In this document: positions 23,245 to 31,303 of the stretch, in pieces
Numbering within the stretch: position 1 is the first letter of the stretch
Layout: each line of letters begins with the position of its first letter
Source: Adlercreutzia shanghongiae
GTDB lineage: Bacteria; Actinomycetota; Coriobacteriia; Coriobacteriales; Eggerthellaceae
Length of the DNA stretch: 64,000 nt
NCBI RefSeq assembly: GCF_035830635.1
Contig: NZ_JAYMFI010000006.1
Span: 6,500-70,499 of the forward strand
Reading direction: 5' to 3'
Notes under the pieces: generated by a model
The model's database searches: none
What the model was told of the DNA's origin: nothing
What the model saw: only the letters and a program-made list of their open reading frames with translations
Translations under genes and position numbers: made by a program

Positions 23245-25296
23245 GTGGGCGTGATTCGGTTTTTCGGCCAGCACAAGGGCGCCGTGGCCCTCGTCATGGT
23301 GCTGCTGCTGATAAAGGCCGGCTGCGAGCTGGCCATCCCCGTGCTCACGTCCCAGATCGTGGATGTGGGCATCGCGCAGTCCGGCGTGGAGGATGTGGAT
23401 GCACTGGAGGGCTTAAAGGCCGCCGGCGTCGATTTGTTCCCCCTGCAGATGGCCTACCTTCTGCGCATCGGCGGCTTCATGCTGGCCTTCGCCGCCGGCT
23501 CCATGGCGCTCGATGTGGCCGTGGGCTACGTGTCCTCGCGCACCGGCGCCAAAATCGGGCGCAGCCTGCGCAGTCGCCTGTTCAACCGCGTGGTGGCCTT
23601 CTCCGATGCCGAGATCAACCAGTTCTCGGCCGCCTCGCTCATCACCCGCGGCACCAACGATGTGGTGCTCATTCAAAATGTGAGCACGATGCTGCTGCGC
23701 ATGGTGCTCTACGCGCCCATTCTCGCCATCGGCGGCGTGGTCATGGTGATGGCCACCAACCCTGAGCTCGGCTGGATCGTCGTGGTGGCCGTGGCGGTGG
23801 TGTTCTCGGTCATCGCCGTGCTCTTCCGCTTCACGCTGCCCCGTTTCAAAATCATGCAGAAGCTCATCGATAAGGTGAATCTGGTGGCCCGCGAGATGCT
23901 CACGGGGCTGCCCGTGGTGCGCGCCTTCAACCGCGAGGGCTACGAGGAGGGGCGCTTCGATGGGGCGTCGCTCAAGCTCATGCGCACCCAGCTGTTCACC
24001 AATCGGGCCATGACCGCCATGATGCCCGCCATGATGCTCGTGATGAACCTCACCTCGGTGGCCATCGTGTGGTTCGGGTCGGCCGGCGTGGCTGCGGGCT
24101 CCATGCAGACCGGCGACCTCATCGCGTTCATCACCTACGCCATGGTGATTATCATGGGCTGCCTTATGATGGGCATGATATCCATCATGCTGCCCCGCGC
24201 CGACGTGGCCGTCCAGCGCATCAACGAGGTGCTCGCCACCGAGCCTTCCGTGCAGGACCCCGCACCAACTCCCGCGGGTGCCATGACGACTTCGGACCCA
24301 ATTTCCGCAGGGGGCGACTTCGGGCGCGCCTCCTCAAGCGCGTCAATCCCGCCTGATGAGGGCGGACGGGCGTCCGCCCCTGCGGAGGGTGTCTCCCGCC
24401 CGTCGCCGGCTCGGGGTGCGCGGGTGGTCTTCGACGACGTCACCTTCCGTTACGGCGACGAGGGCGACCCGGCCCTTTCCCATGTGTCGTTTGCGGCCGA
24501 GCCCGGCCAGACGCTCGCCATCGTGGGGCCCACGGGCTCGGGCAAGACCACGGTGGTGAAGCTCATCGAGCGCTTCTTCGATGCGAATGCGGGCTCGGTG
24601 TCCGTCGATGGCGTCGATGTGCGGGCGATGCCCCAGGCCGATCTGCGCGCCCAGTTCGGCTACGTGCCCCAGAAGGCCTTCCTGTTCGAGGGCACCGTGG
24701 CGAGCAACATCGCCTATGGCGGCGCGGCGGTCGGCGGGGCCGACGGGGCCGGCGCGGCTGGCGAATGCGGTGAGGTCGGCACGGCTGGCGAGGCCGACGG
24801 GGCCGGCGTGTCCTGCGCGGTCGGCGAGTCCGGCGAGGCCGTCAGCGAGGACGTCATTCGCGGGGCGCTTTCCGTGGCCTGCGCGCTCGATTTCGTGGAG
24901 GCGCGCGAGGGCGGGCTCGCGTCGCCCATTTCCCAGGGAGGCGCCAATGTCTCCGGCGGCCAGCGCCAGCGTCTCTGCATTGCCCGCGCCCTGGCGCGCA
25001 AGCCCCGGGCCTACCTGTTCGACGACTGCTTCTCGGCCCTGGATTACGCCACGGACGCCAAGGTGCGCGCGGCGCTGCCCGGCTGGACCGAAGGCTCCAC
25101 GGTCATTCTCGTGGCCCAGCGCATCTCCACGGTGCTTTCCGCCGACCGCATCGTCGTGCTCGACGAGGGCCGCGTGGCCGGCGTGGGCACCCACCGCGAG
25201 CTCATGGAAACGTGTCCCGAGTACCGCGAGATCGCCCTTTCCCAGCTTTCCGAAGAAGAGCTTTCCGGCGAGTGCGTAGAAGGGGGCGCGCGATGA
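23245..25296 (+). CDS. ABC exporter half-transporter, degenerate-site subunit
   Basis: GTG start at 23245 is chosen because GGGGAGGGG ends 6 nt upstream; 683 residues. An N-terminal six-helix membrane domain (about residues 10-300) is followed by an ATPase domain with Walker A GPTGSGKTT and signature VSGGQRQ. The Walker B ends LFDD instead of DE, and the switch histidine is Gln (VAQRIST). These are hallmarks of the inactive-site partner in heterodimeric exporters of the TM287/288, LmrCD and BmrCD type. Two low-complexity stretches are unusual: a Pro/Ser/Gly linker (about residues 340-395) and an Ala/Gly/Glu-rich insert (about 492-535) between Q-loop and signature. The stop overlaps the next gene by 4 bp. 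Substrate unknown. Confidence 0.92.
   Translation: MGVIRFFGQHKGAVALVMVLLLIKAGCELAIPVLTSQIVDVGIAQSGVEDVDALEGLKAAGVDLFPLQMAYLLRIGGFMLAFAAGSMALDVAVGYVSSRTGAKIGRSLRSRLFNRVVAFSDAEINQFSAASLITRGTNDVVLIQNVSTMLLRMVLYAPILAIGGVVMVMATNPELGWIVVVAVAVVFSVIAVLFRFTLPRFKIMQKLIDKVNLVAREMLTGLPVVRAFNREGYEEGRFDGASLKLMRTQLFTNRAMTAMMPAMMLVMNLTSVAIVWFGSAGVAAGSMQTGDLIAFITYAMVIIMGCLMMGMISIMLPRADVAVQRINEVLATEPSVQDPAPTPAGAMTTSDPISAGGDFGRASSSASIPPDEGGRASAPAEGVSRPSPARGARVVFDDVTFRYGDEGDPALSHVSFAAEPGQTLAIVGPTGSGKTTVVKLIERFFDANAGSVSVDGVDVRAMPQADLRAQFGYVPQKAFLFEGTVASNIAYGGAAVGGADGAGAAGECGEVGTAGEADGAGVSCAVGESGEAVSEDVIRGALSVACALDFVEAREGGLASPISQGGANVSGGQRQRLCIARALARKPRAYLFDDCFSALDYATDAKVRAALPGWTEGSTVILVAQRISTVLSADRIVVLDEGRVAGVGTHRELMETCPEYREIALSQLSEEELSGECVEGGAR
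24304..24386 (+). repeat. Inverted-repeat segment inside the ABC-subunit linker
   Basis: TCCGCAGGGG (24304-24313) is exactly complementary to CCCCTGCGGA (24377-24386), and an 8-bp hairpin (GGCGGACG, loop GG, CGTCCGCC at 24361-24378) lies within. It codes in frame for part of the low-complexity linker before the ATPase domain. Confidence 0.6.
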
Positions 25297-27188
25297 GCGG
25301 GCATCCCTCCTTTATCCCCAAGCCCGGCGGCGGCCCGGGCCACGGACCCGGCGGCCACGGTCCCGGCGGCCACGGTCCGGCCGGGCGCATGATGGGCGGC
25401 GAGAAGCCGCTGCACTTCGGCGCCACCATGAAGCGCATGCTCGCCTTCATGGGCCAGTTCAAGGGCCGGCTTCTGCTGGTGCTCATCTTCGCCGTGGCCT
25501 CCACCGCGTTTTCCATCGTGGGCCCGAAGGTGCTCTCCGAGGCCACCACGGTGCTCTTCAACGGCGCTGTGGCCCAAGCGGCCGGCACCGGTTCCATCGA
25601 TTTCGACGCCATCGGGCGCATTCTGCTCGCCACGCTGGCCCTCTATCTGCTCTCGGCGTTCTGTTCCTGGGTGCAGTCCTGGGTCATGAGCTACATCTCC
25701 CAGCAGACCTGCTACCGCCTGCGCGACGCCATCGCGAAGAAGATCGACCGCGTGCCCTTCGGCTATTTCGAGAAAACCTCTACCGGCGATGTGCTCTCGC
25801 GCATCACCAACGACGTGGACACCCTGGGCCAAAGCCTCAACCAGGGCATCACCCAGGCCATCACCTCGTCGGTCACCGTGGTGGGCGTGCTCGTTATGAT
25901 GCTCACCATCAATTGGGTCATGACGCTGGTGGCCCTGCTCATGGTTCCTCTCTCCCTGGTGCTCGTGATGGCGGTGGTGAAGCGCTCCCAGAAGCACTTC
26001 GTGGCCCAGCAGGCGCTGCTCGGCGCCCTGAACGGCCAGGTGGAGGAGACTTTCTCGGGCCATGCGGTGGTGAAGGCCTTCGGGCGCGAGGACGAGACGG
26101 TGCGCGCCTACGAGCGCGACAACGAGGCGCTGTTCAATGCCGGCTGGAAGGCCCAGTTTCTCTCCGGGCTCATGATGCCGGCGCTCGGGTTCGTGGGAAA
26201 TCTGGGCTATGTGGCCGTGGCGGTGTCGGGCGCGTTCTTCGCCGTGACGGGCGCTATCACGGTGGGCGACATCCAGGCGTTCATCCAGTACGTGAAGAAC
26301 TTCACCCAGCCCATCACCCAGCTCGCCCAGGTGTCCAACGTGCTGCAGTCGCTGGCCGCGGCGGCCGAGCGCATCTTCGAGTTCCTCGATCTGCCCGAGG
26401 TGCCCGCGCAACCGTGCGCCGTCGATACCGACGAGCTGGATACGTCGGTGGAATTCGACGCGGTCCGCTTCGGCTATGCGCCCGACAAGCCCGTCATCCG
26501 CAACTTCTCCGCGAAGGTGGCCGCCGGCCAGACCGTGGCCATCGTGGGGCCGACGGGCGCGGGCAAGACCACCATGGTGAAGCTGCTCATGCGCTTCTAC
26601 GATGTGGATGCGGGGGCCATTCGCATCGGCGGCACCGACCTGCGCGCTATCTGCCGCCCCGATGTGCGGGCCCTGTTCGCCATGGTGCTGCAAGATACCT
26701 GGCTGTTCTCCGGCACGGTGCGCGAGAACATCCGCTACGGCCGGCTTGACGCCACCGATGGGGAAGTGGAGGCCGCCGCCCGCGAGGCCTGCGCCGACCA
26801 CTTCATCCGCATGCTTCCCGGCGGCTACGATTTCGAAATCAACGAGGACGCCTCCAACATCAGCCAGGGCCAGCGCCAGCTCATCACCATCGCCCGGGCG
26901 CTTCTGGCCGACCGCCGCATGCTCATTTTGGACGAGGCCACCTCGTCGGTGGATACCCGCACCGAGCTGCGCATCCAGCAGGCCATGGACCGGCTCATGG
27001 AGGGGCGCACCTCCTTTGTCATCGCGCACCGGCTCTCCACCATCCGCGCCGCCGACCTCATTTTGGTCATGCGCGACGGCGATGTCGTGGAGCAGGGCAC
27101 CCATGAGGAGCTGCTCGCCGCCGGCGGGTTCTACGCCGATCTGTACAACTCGCAGTTCGCCTCCTGCAACGACCGGTTCGAAGAGTAG
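25293..27188 (+). CDS. ABC exporter half-transporter, catalytic-site subunit
   Basis: ATG in the ATGA overlap, preceded by AGGGGG; 631 residues. A Gly/His/Pro-rich cytoplasmic tail (residues 8-40) precedes a six-helix membrane domain and an ATPase domain with GPTGAGKTT, LILDEATSSVD and the switch His in IAHRLST, all canonical. Its signature is ISQGQRQ rather than SGGQ. Because composite sites pair one subunit's Walker motifs with the other's signature, this deviant signature should face the degenerate Walker B of the upstream subunit. The pair therefore makes a heterodimeric exporter with one active and one inactive site. Substrate unknown; linkage to azlCD may be only transcriptional. Confidence 0.93.
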   Translation: MSGHPSFIPKPGGGPGHGPGGHGPGGHGPAGRMMGGEKPLHFGATMKRMLAFMGQFKGRLLLVLIFAVASTAFSIVGPKVLSEATTVLFNGAVAQAAGTGSIDFDAIGRILLATLALYLLSAFCSWVQSWVMSYISQQTCYRLRDAIAKKIDRVPFGYFEKTSTGDVLSRITNDVDTLGQSLNQGITQAITSSVTVVGVLVMMLTINWVMTLVALLMVPLSLVLVMAVVKRSQKHFVAQQALLGALNGQVEETFSGHAVVKAFGREDETVRAYERDNEALFNAGWKAQFLSGLMMPALGFVGNLGYVAVAVSGAFFAVTGAITVGDIQAFIQYVKNFTQPITQLAQVSNVLQSLAAAAERIFEFLDLPEVPAQPCAVDTDELDTSVEFDAVRFGYAPDKPVIRNFSAKVAAGQTVAIVGPTGAGKTTMVKLLMRFYDVDAGAIRIGGTDLRAICRPDVRALFAMVLQDTWLFSGTVRENIRYGRLDATDGEVEAAAREACADHFIRMLPGGYDFEINEDASNISQGQRQLITIARALLADRRMLILDEATSSVDTRTELRIQQAMDRLMEGRTSFVIAHRLSTIRAADLILVMRDGDVVEQGTHEELLAAGGFYADLYNSQFASCNDRFEE

Positions 27189-27345
27189 CGGCTTTGCGGG
27201 AACGAGGAGCTGCTTTGTGGAAACGAGTGGCGGCTTCGTGGGAACGAGTAGCGGCTTTGCGGGAACGAGGAGCTGCTTTGCGGGAACGAGTGGCGGCTTC
27301 GTGGGAACGAGTGGCGGCTTCGTAAAACGGGTAGCAGCTCCGTAA
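27180..27345 (+). repeat. 21-bp minisatellite with 63-bp higher-order period
   Basis: About eight head-to-tail units resembling GAACGAGTAGCGGCTTTGCG start within the last codons of the ABC gene. Units follow an order a-b-c, a-b-c, c', d, so a 63-bp triplet is duplicated. Intergenic; no ORF with codon support. Confidence 0.85.
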
Positions 27346-27392
27346 AACTTTCTTGCAGAAACGCGGTGCGGCTGGTCGCTAGGGGGCGGCTC

Positions 27393-27405
27393 GGCTATCA
27401 TAGGC
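27393..27405 (+). promoter_or_regulatory. Leaderless-type -10 region for the HAD phosphatase gene
   Basis: GGCTATCATAGGC is identical to the azlC promoter 13-mer. The -10 hexamer TATCAT (27396-27401) lies 7 nt before the ATG at 27409. No convincing -35 is seen. Confidence 0.55.
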
Positions 27406-27408
27406 AAG

Positions 27409-28299
27409 ATGCGTAACGAACCGTATCGAACCGCAACGAACCGTATCGAATCCGACCGCACCGTGAAGGACGAGCGAGTGATCATGCCTGTGGCGAGCCC
27501 CTATGTGAGAATCCCCGACGAAGATGCCTGGCGCGGCGATGGGCCTCTTCTGCCCGAGGGCGTCTGCCGCGTGGCCGACGGGGCGCTGGGGGCCACGCGC
27601 CTGCTCGGCGGCGATTTCGCGCGCAACGACGAGGGCAAGGTGCTCGTGGCCGCCTTCGATTTCGACGGCACCTGCATCCAGGGCAATTCGCCGGTCATGC
27701 TCGTGCGCTCTTTGGCGCGCCGGCGTATGCTGGCCCCCTCGGTGATCGCGCGCATTCTCGGTTGGGGCATCGCCTACAAGACGCGGCTGCCGCAAAACGA
27801 GGCCTGGGTGCGCGGGCTTGTGTTCCGCGCCTTCGCGGGGCGCCCGGCCAACGAGGTCAACCAGTTCCTGTACGACTTCTACGACCGCGCCATCGACGCG
27901 CGCTTTCGGCCCGACGCCGAGGCCGAGATGGCGGCCCACGAGGCGGCGGGGCACGCGGTGGTGTGCGTGTCGGCCACCTTCGAGCCCATCGTGGCCGCCG
28001 CTATGCAGCGCCATCCCATTCAGTACGCCATCGCCACGCGCATGAAAGTCGATTTCCAGGGCACCTACACCGATGAGGTGGAAGGCGAGCCCATCGAGGG
28101 AGCCGAGAAGGTGACGGTGCTCAACCGCCTGTGCGACGAGCTGTTCGGGGCGGGGCAGTGGGAGCTCGCCTGGGCCTACGGCGACCACCATTCCGATCGC
28201 GCCATGCTCGCCGCCGCGCGCAACGCCTTCGCGGTCACGCCCGATCGCCCGCTCACGCGCACCGCCAACGCCGAGGGCTACGATATTTTGGAATGGTAG
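27409..28299 (+). CDS. HAD-superfamily IB phosphatase (SerB-like fold)
   Basis: 296 residues. HAD motif I is AFDFDGTC (about residues 82-89, nucleophile Asp), motif II the Ser/Thr of VSAT, and motif IV-like GDHHSDRAML, fitting subfamily IB small-molecule or phospholipid-type phosphatases. The substrate cannot be named. Start: ATG 27409 is favoured by a leaderless promoter, but ATG 27484 (MPVASPYVRIP) is an alternative. The extra 25 residues are basic and encoded partly by a 20-bp direct repeat (27415-27450), which is odd for a conserved coding region. Confidence 0.85.
   Translation: MRNEPYRTATNRIESDRTVKDERVIMPVASPYVRIPDEDAWRGDGPLLPEGVCRVADGALGATRLLGGDFARNDEGKVLVAAFDFDGTCIQGNSPVMLVRSLARRRMLAPSVIARILGWGIAYKTRLPQNEAWVRGLVFRAFAGRPANEVNQFLYDFYDRAIDARFRPDAEAEMAAHEAAGHAVVCVSATFEPIVAAAMQRHPIQYAIATRMKVDFQGTYTDEVEGEPIEGAEKVTVLNRLCDELFGAGQWELAWAYGDHHSDRAMLAAARNAFAVTPDRPLTRTANAEGYDILEW
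27415..27450 (+). repeat. Direct repeat in the 5' end of the HAD gene
   Basis: AACGAACCGTATCGAA occurs at 27415-27430 and again at 27435-27450, a 20-bp period. It may be leader DNA if the downstream ATG is the real start. Confidence 0.8.
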
Positions 28300-28321
28300 C
28301 GCTGCAAATTCCAAATCGGTC

Positions 28322-28350
28322 TTGGCAATCGTACTTTTGTACGATAAAAT
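28322..28350 (+). promoter_or_regulatory. Promoter with a palindromic operator filling the spacer
   Basis: TTGGCA (28322-28327), exactly 17 nt, then TAAAAT (28345-28350). The spacer plus one base is a perfect palindrome, ATCGTAC TTTT GTACGAT (28328-28345), well placed for a dimeric repressor to block RNA polymerase. It drives the gene at 28405. Confidence 0.7.
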
Positions 28351-28404
28351 AGCGCCGAAACACGATTGGGGCCTTCGCGCCCCCAGCATTTGAGAGGTAC
28401 TGGC

Positions 28405-29850
28405 ATGTTAGAGAACATCGACGCTTCCCCCAACCCGCGCGACGACGGCGCGGGAACTCCCGAGAACTACCTGACCCGCGCGGTGGCCGCCTGCGAGGCC
28501 GGCGATGCGCGGCTGGGGCTCCATCTGTATCTGGCCGCGTTCGAGCAGGCCTCCGAGCAGAGCGACGTTCCCTCCGAGGACGCCATCATGGGCCTGAAGC
28601 AGGCCTGGCGCGTGGCGTGCTCCACCAAGGAGCGCGCCCTGGCCGAGTATATCTTCGAGCGGCTCGAGCCCTACCTTTCCACCGACGAAGTGCAGGTCTG
28701 CCTGGAGCAGCTGCAGACCCTGGCCATGGAGCACCTCGAGGGCATCGGGTTTTCCGGTGAGGACCTGATCGAGGTGACCGAGGCCGCCGACGACGACTTC
28801 ATGGATGTGATGGGGCCGCTGTTCGCCGCCATCGGGCGAGGGGAGACGCCGAGTCTGGGCCAGGCTGCGGCGGCGCTCGCGGGGCCGGTTGCGGCCTCTG
28901 GTGCGCCCGTGGCCCCCGAAGAGGGCGCGCCTGAGCCCGTCGACATTTTCTCGTACGCCAATTTGTCCGGCTACGGCTCTGCCGTGGAGCGCATGCGCTC
29001 TTTGGGCGTGGGGCTTTCCGGCACGCCGGAGTTCGACGACTTCGTTGCCATGCTGAATGCCCGCCACGGGCTCGACACCATGCCGGTGGTCGATAGCATC
29101 CTGTTCTGCTCGCCGGCCCGCGAGGACGCGAGTCGCTTCATGATGGCCACGGTGGGCGAGCTGGGGCTGCCGGCCATTCGCATGCGCATGGAGGAGACCT
29201 TCCAGGGCGTGCCGATGCTCTGCGTGAGCGCCCAGGCCACCGACGCGGAGAAGCTCGCCGGCCTGCGCCAGGGCTTCGCTGGGCCCGGCGTGCTCGTGCT
29301 GGAAGACCTCGATCTGTGGGGCTCGCCGGTGGCCGAGGCGGCCGACGATATGGCGGGCTTCCTCATGGCCGCCATGTCCCGGGGCGCCCGCGAGGCCGTG
29401 AACCTCATCCGTCAGGCGGTAGAGAACCCCGAGGTGTATGTGCTCGCCTCGGCGTCTTCCGCCGAGGCCATCGATCCCTACTTCATGGATCTTCTTTACC
29501 CGGTCACCTGCATCGATATCGATTACCCCAACGAAGAGGAGCGCGCCGATATTTGGATGGATATCGCCCGCCAGCATCCCTCTATGCGCTCGGTGTCCCG
29601 CGACGAGCTGGTGCGCCTGTCGGCCCATCTGCCCCGCTACGATATCTACATGGCGGCCCGCGAGGCTATTGAGGAGGCCTACAAGCAGGGCTTGGTGGCC
29701 CGGCGCTACATCCCGGTGTCCCGCGAGAACCTCTTCGACAAGCTTGCCGCCTACCATCCCCTCGATTCCGCCGAGTACGCCGAGCTGGAAAAGCTCGTCG
29801 TGTCCGATTTCTCGGCCTCCTTGGGCGATTTAGACGATCTGATGGGCTAA
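28405..29850 (+). CDS. AAA+-like protein without a recognisable P-loop
   Basis: 481 residues; start ATG 28405 is set by GAGAGG about 7 nt upstream. Residues 1-130 are helical and TPR-like in look, 131-180 a linker. The C-terminal half resembles an AAA+ module: a beta strand and turn SILFCSPAREDASRFM (about 231) where a Walker A GxxxxGKS would stand but is absent, a Walker B-like VLVLEDLD (about 296), a sensor-1-like strand YVLASASS, then IDIDYPNEEERADIW and a helical lid. It may be a non-hydrolysing scaffold, but function is unknown. It has its own promoter with a palindromic operator, and a minisatellite follows it. Confidence 0.8.
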   Translation: MLENIDASPNPRDDGAGTPENYLTRAVAACEAGDARLGLHLYLAAFEQASEQSDVPSEDAIMGLKQAWRVACSTKERALAEYIFERLEPYLSTDEVQVCLEQLQTLAMEHLEGIGFSGEDLIEVTEAADDDFMDVMGPLFAAIGRGETPSLGQAAAALAGPVAASGAPVAPEEGAPEPVDIFSYANLSGYGSAVERMRSLGVGLSGTPEFDDFVAMLNARHGLDTMPVVDSILFCSPAREDASRFMMATVGELGLPAIRMRMEETFQGVPMLCVSAQATDAEKLAGLRQGFAGPGVLVLEDLDLWGSPVAEAADDMAGFLMAAMSRGAREAVNLIRQAVENPEVYVLASASSAEAIDPYFMDLLYPVTCIDIDYPNEEERADIWMDIARQHPSMRSVSRDELVRLSAHLPRYDIYMAAREAIEEAYKQGLVARRYIPVSRENLFDKLAAYHPLDSAEYAELEKLVVSDFSASLGDLDDLMG

Positions 29851-29869
29851 GCCGCGTCATCGTTGCGCG

Positions 29870-30300
29870 AGGGCTTGCGGTGGCGCGAAGTCTTGCGATC
29901 GCGGTTGCCTAAGGGCCTGCGGTGGTTCGAGGGCTCGCGGCTGCACGAGGTTCTGCGATCGCGGCAGGATGCGCGGCTGCGCGAAGCCCTGCGGTCGCGG
30001 TCGCCTAAGGGCCTGCGGTGGTTCGAGGGCTCGCGGCTACACGAGGTTCTGCGATCGCGGCAGGATGCGCGGCTGCGCGAAGCCTTGCGGTCGCGGTCGC
30101 CTGAGGGCCTGCGGTGGTTCGAGGGCTCGCGGCTGCACGAGGTTCTGCGATCGCGGCAAGATGCGCGGCCGCGCGAAGCCCTGCGATTGCGGTTGCCTGA
30201 GGGCCTGCGGTGGTTCAAGGGTTCGCGGCTGCGCAAAAGCCTTGCGTTTGCAACAAGATGCGCGGCTGCGCAGAGCCCTGCGGTCGCGGCAAGATGTGCG
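29870..30300 (+). repeat. 96-bp minisatellite, over four copies
   Basis: Fills most of the gene-free stretch 29851-30399. The anchor CCT(A/G)AGGGCCTGCGG occurs at 29908, 30004, 30100 and 30196, exactly 96 bp apart. Each unit looks like four related 24-bp pieces, and most units contain the palindrome GCGATCGC. Because 96 is divisible by 3, long ORFs with 32-residue repeats appear in several frames; I do not regard them as genes. Confidence 0.92.
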
Positions 30301-30317
30301 GTTGCGTGAGGAAGAGT

Positions 30318-30342
30318 GCGGGCGAGGTAATCCCTCGCCCGC
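30318..30342 (+). terminator. GC-rich hairpin between minisatellite and mutY-like gene
   Basis: GCGGGCGAGG and CCTCGCCCGC form a perfect 10-bp stem with a 5-nt loop TAATC. No T-tract follows, so termination is uncertain. Confidence 0.5.
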
Positions 30343-30399
30343 GTTGTGTAGCGGATAAGTGCCGCCAGACGGCGAGCGTAGTATGCCAAGGAGCGGGCG

Positions 30400-31293
30400 A
30401 TGATGCAAAAAGATGGGTGCGGGCAGGCAGGATGGCCTTCCCAGCCCAGAGATATCGATGAGTTCGTTTCGGACATGCTGCGCAAGGGTGATGAGCTGTA
30501 CCGCGATTTGCCCTGGCGCAACGTGGACGACCCCTATGCGGTGCTCGTATCCGAGATCATGTTGCAGCAGACCCAGGTGAGCCGCGTCGGTCGGTTTTGG
30601 GAGCGCTTCCTGTCCGCCTTTCCGACCCTTGATGCGCTGGCTGCCGCAGCGGTTCCCGATGTGCTCGAGCTTTGGCAGGGGCTTGGCTACAACCGCCGCG
30701 CCCTGGCCTTGAAGCGCACGGCCGACCAATGCGCTGCAGAAGGGGAGGGGCGCCTTCCCGAAACCTGCGAGGGATTGCTCGCGCTGCCCGGCATCGGCCC
30801 TGCTACGGCAGCCGGGGTCGTGGCCTTCGCTTACCAGCGTCCGGCGGTCTATCTGGAAACCAATGTGCGCTCGGTCTTTCTGCACGAGCTCTTTCCCGCT
30901 GAGGAGGCGGTAAGCGACAAGGTGCTTCTTCCGCTGGTGGAGGCTGCGGCGTTTCATCCTGTGGCTGCCGCCGATCCGCGGCGCTGGTATTACGGCCTGC
31001 TCGATTACGGGGCCTACCTGAAGGCCACGGTGCCCAATCCCTCGCGCCGCAGTTCGGGCCATACCCGCCAGTCCGCCTTCGAGGGCTCGCGCCGCCAGAA
31101 GCGGGCCTGGATTACCCGTCGCGTGCTCGCCGCGCCGGAGGGGGTGCGTCGTGCCGTCGTGCTTGCCGACCTCAACAAGGCCGAGCTTGCCGCCGCCCGC
31201 CCCGAAGTCGATGCCGAGCTCTTCGCGTCCATCATCGCCGACCTCCTCACCGAGGGCTTCTTCCGCGAGGAAGCCGGCCTGCTCATACCTTAA
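30400..31293 (+). CDS. MutY-like HhH-GPD DNA glycosylase, cluster-less variant
   Basis: 297 residues. It has the MutY-type glutamate (E52 in SEIMLQQTQ) and the helix-hairpin-helix LPGIGPATAAG. The residue 101 positions after E52, where E. coli MutY has catalytic Asp138, is Glu153 (YLETNVRSVF). The usual CX6CX2CX5C Fe-S cluster is absent (only three scattered Cys near the N-terminal half), and so is the C-terminal NUDIX-like domain of full-length MutY (about 350 residues). It probably removes a base from damaged or mispaired DNA, but adenine opposite 8-oxoG is only the default guess. ATGATG at 30400 gives two possible starts. mntP follows after 10 bp. Confidence 0.85.
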   Translation: MMQKDGCGQAGWPSQPRDIDEFVSDMLRKGDELYRDLPWRNVDDPYAVLVSEIMLQQTQVSRVGRFWERFLSAFPTLDALAAAAVPDVLELWQGLGYNRRALALKRTADQCAAEGEGRLPETCEGLLALPGIGPATAAGVVAFAYQRPAVYLETNVRSVFLHELFPAEEAVSDKVLLPLVEAAAFHPVAAADPRRWYYGLLDYGAYLKATVPNPSRRSSGHTRQSAFEGSRRQKRAWITRRVLAAPEGVRRAVVLADLNKAELAAARPEVDAELFASIIADLLTEGFFREEAGLLIP

Positions 31294-31303
31294 AGGGGGT
31301 CCT

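Noticed and set aside
29863..30309. Repeat ORFs of about 148 and 224 codons over the 96-bp array on both strands
   Set aside because: They arise because the period is divisible by three. Arg/Ser-rich, with no conserved start, ribosome site or fold.
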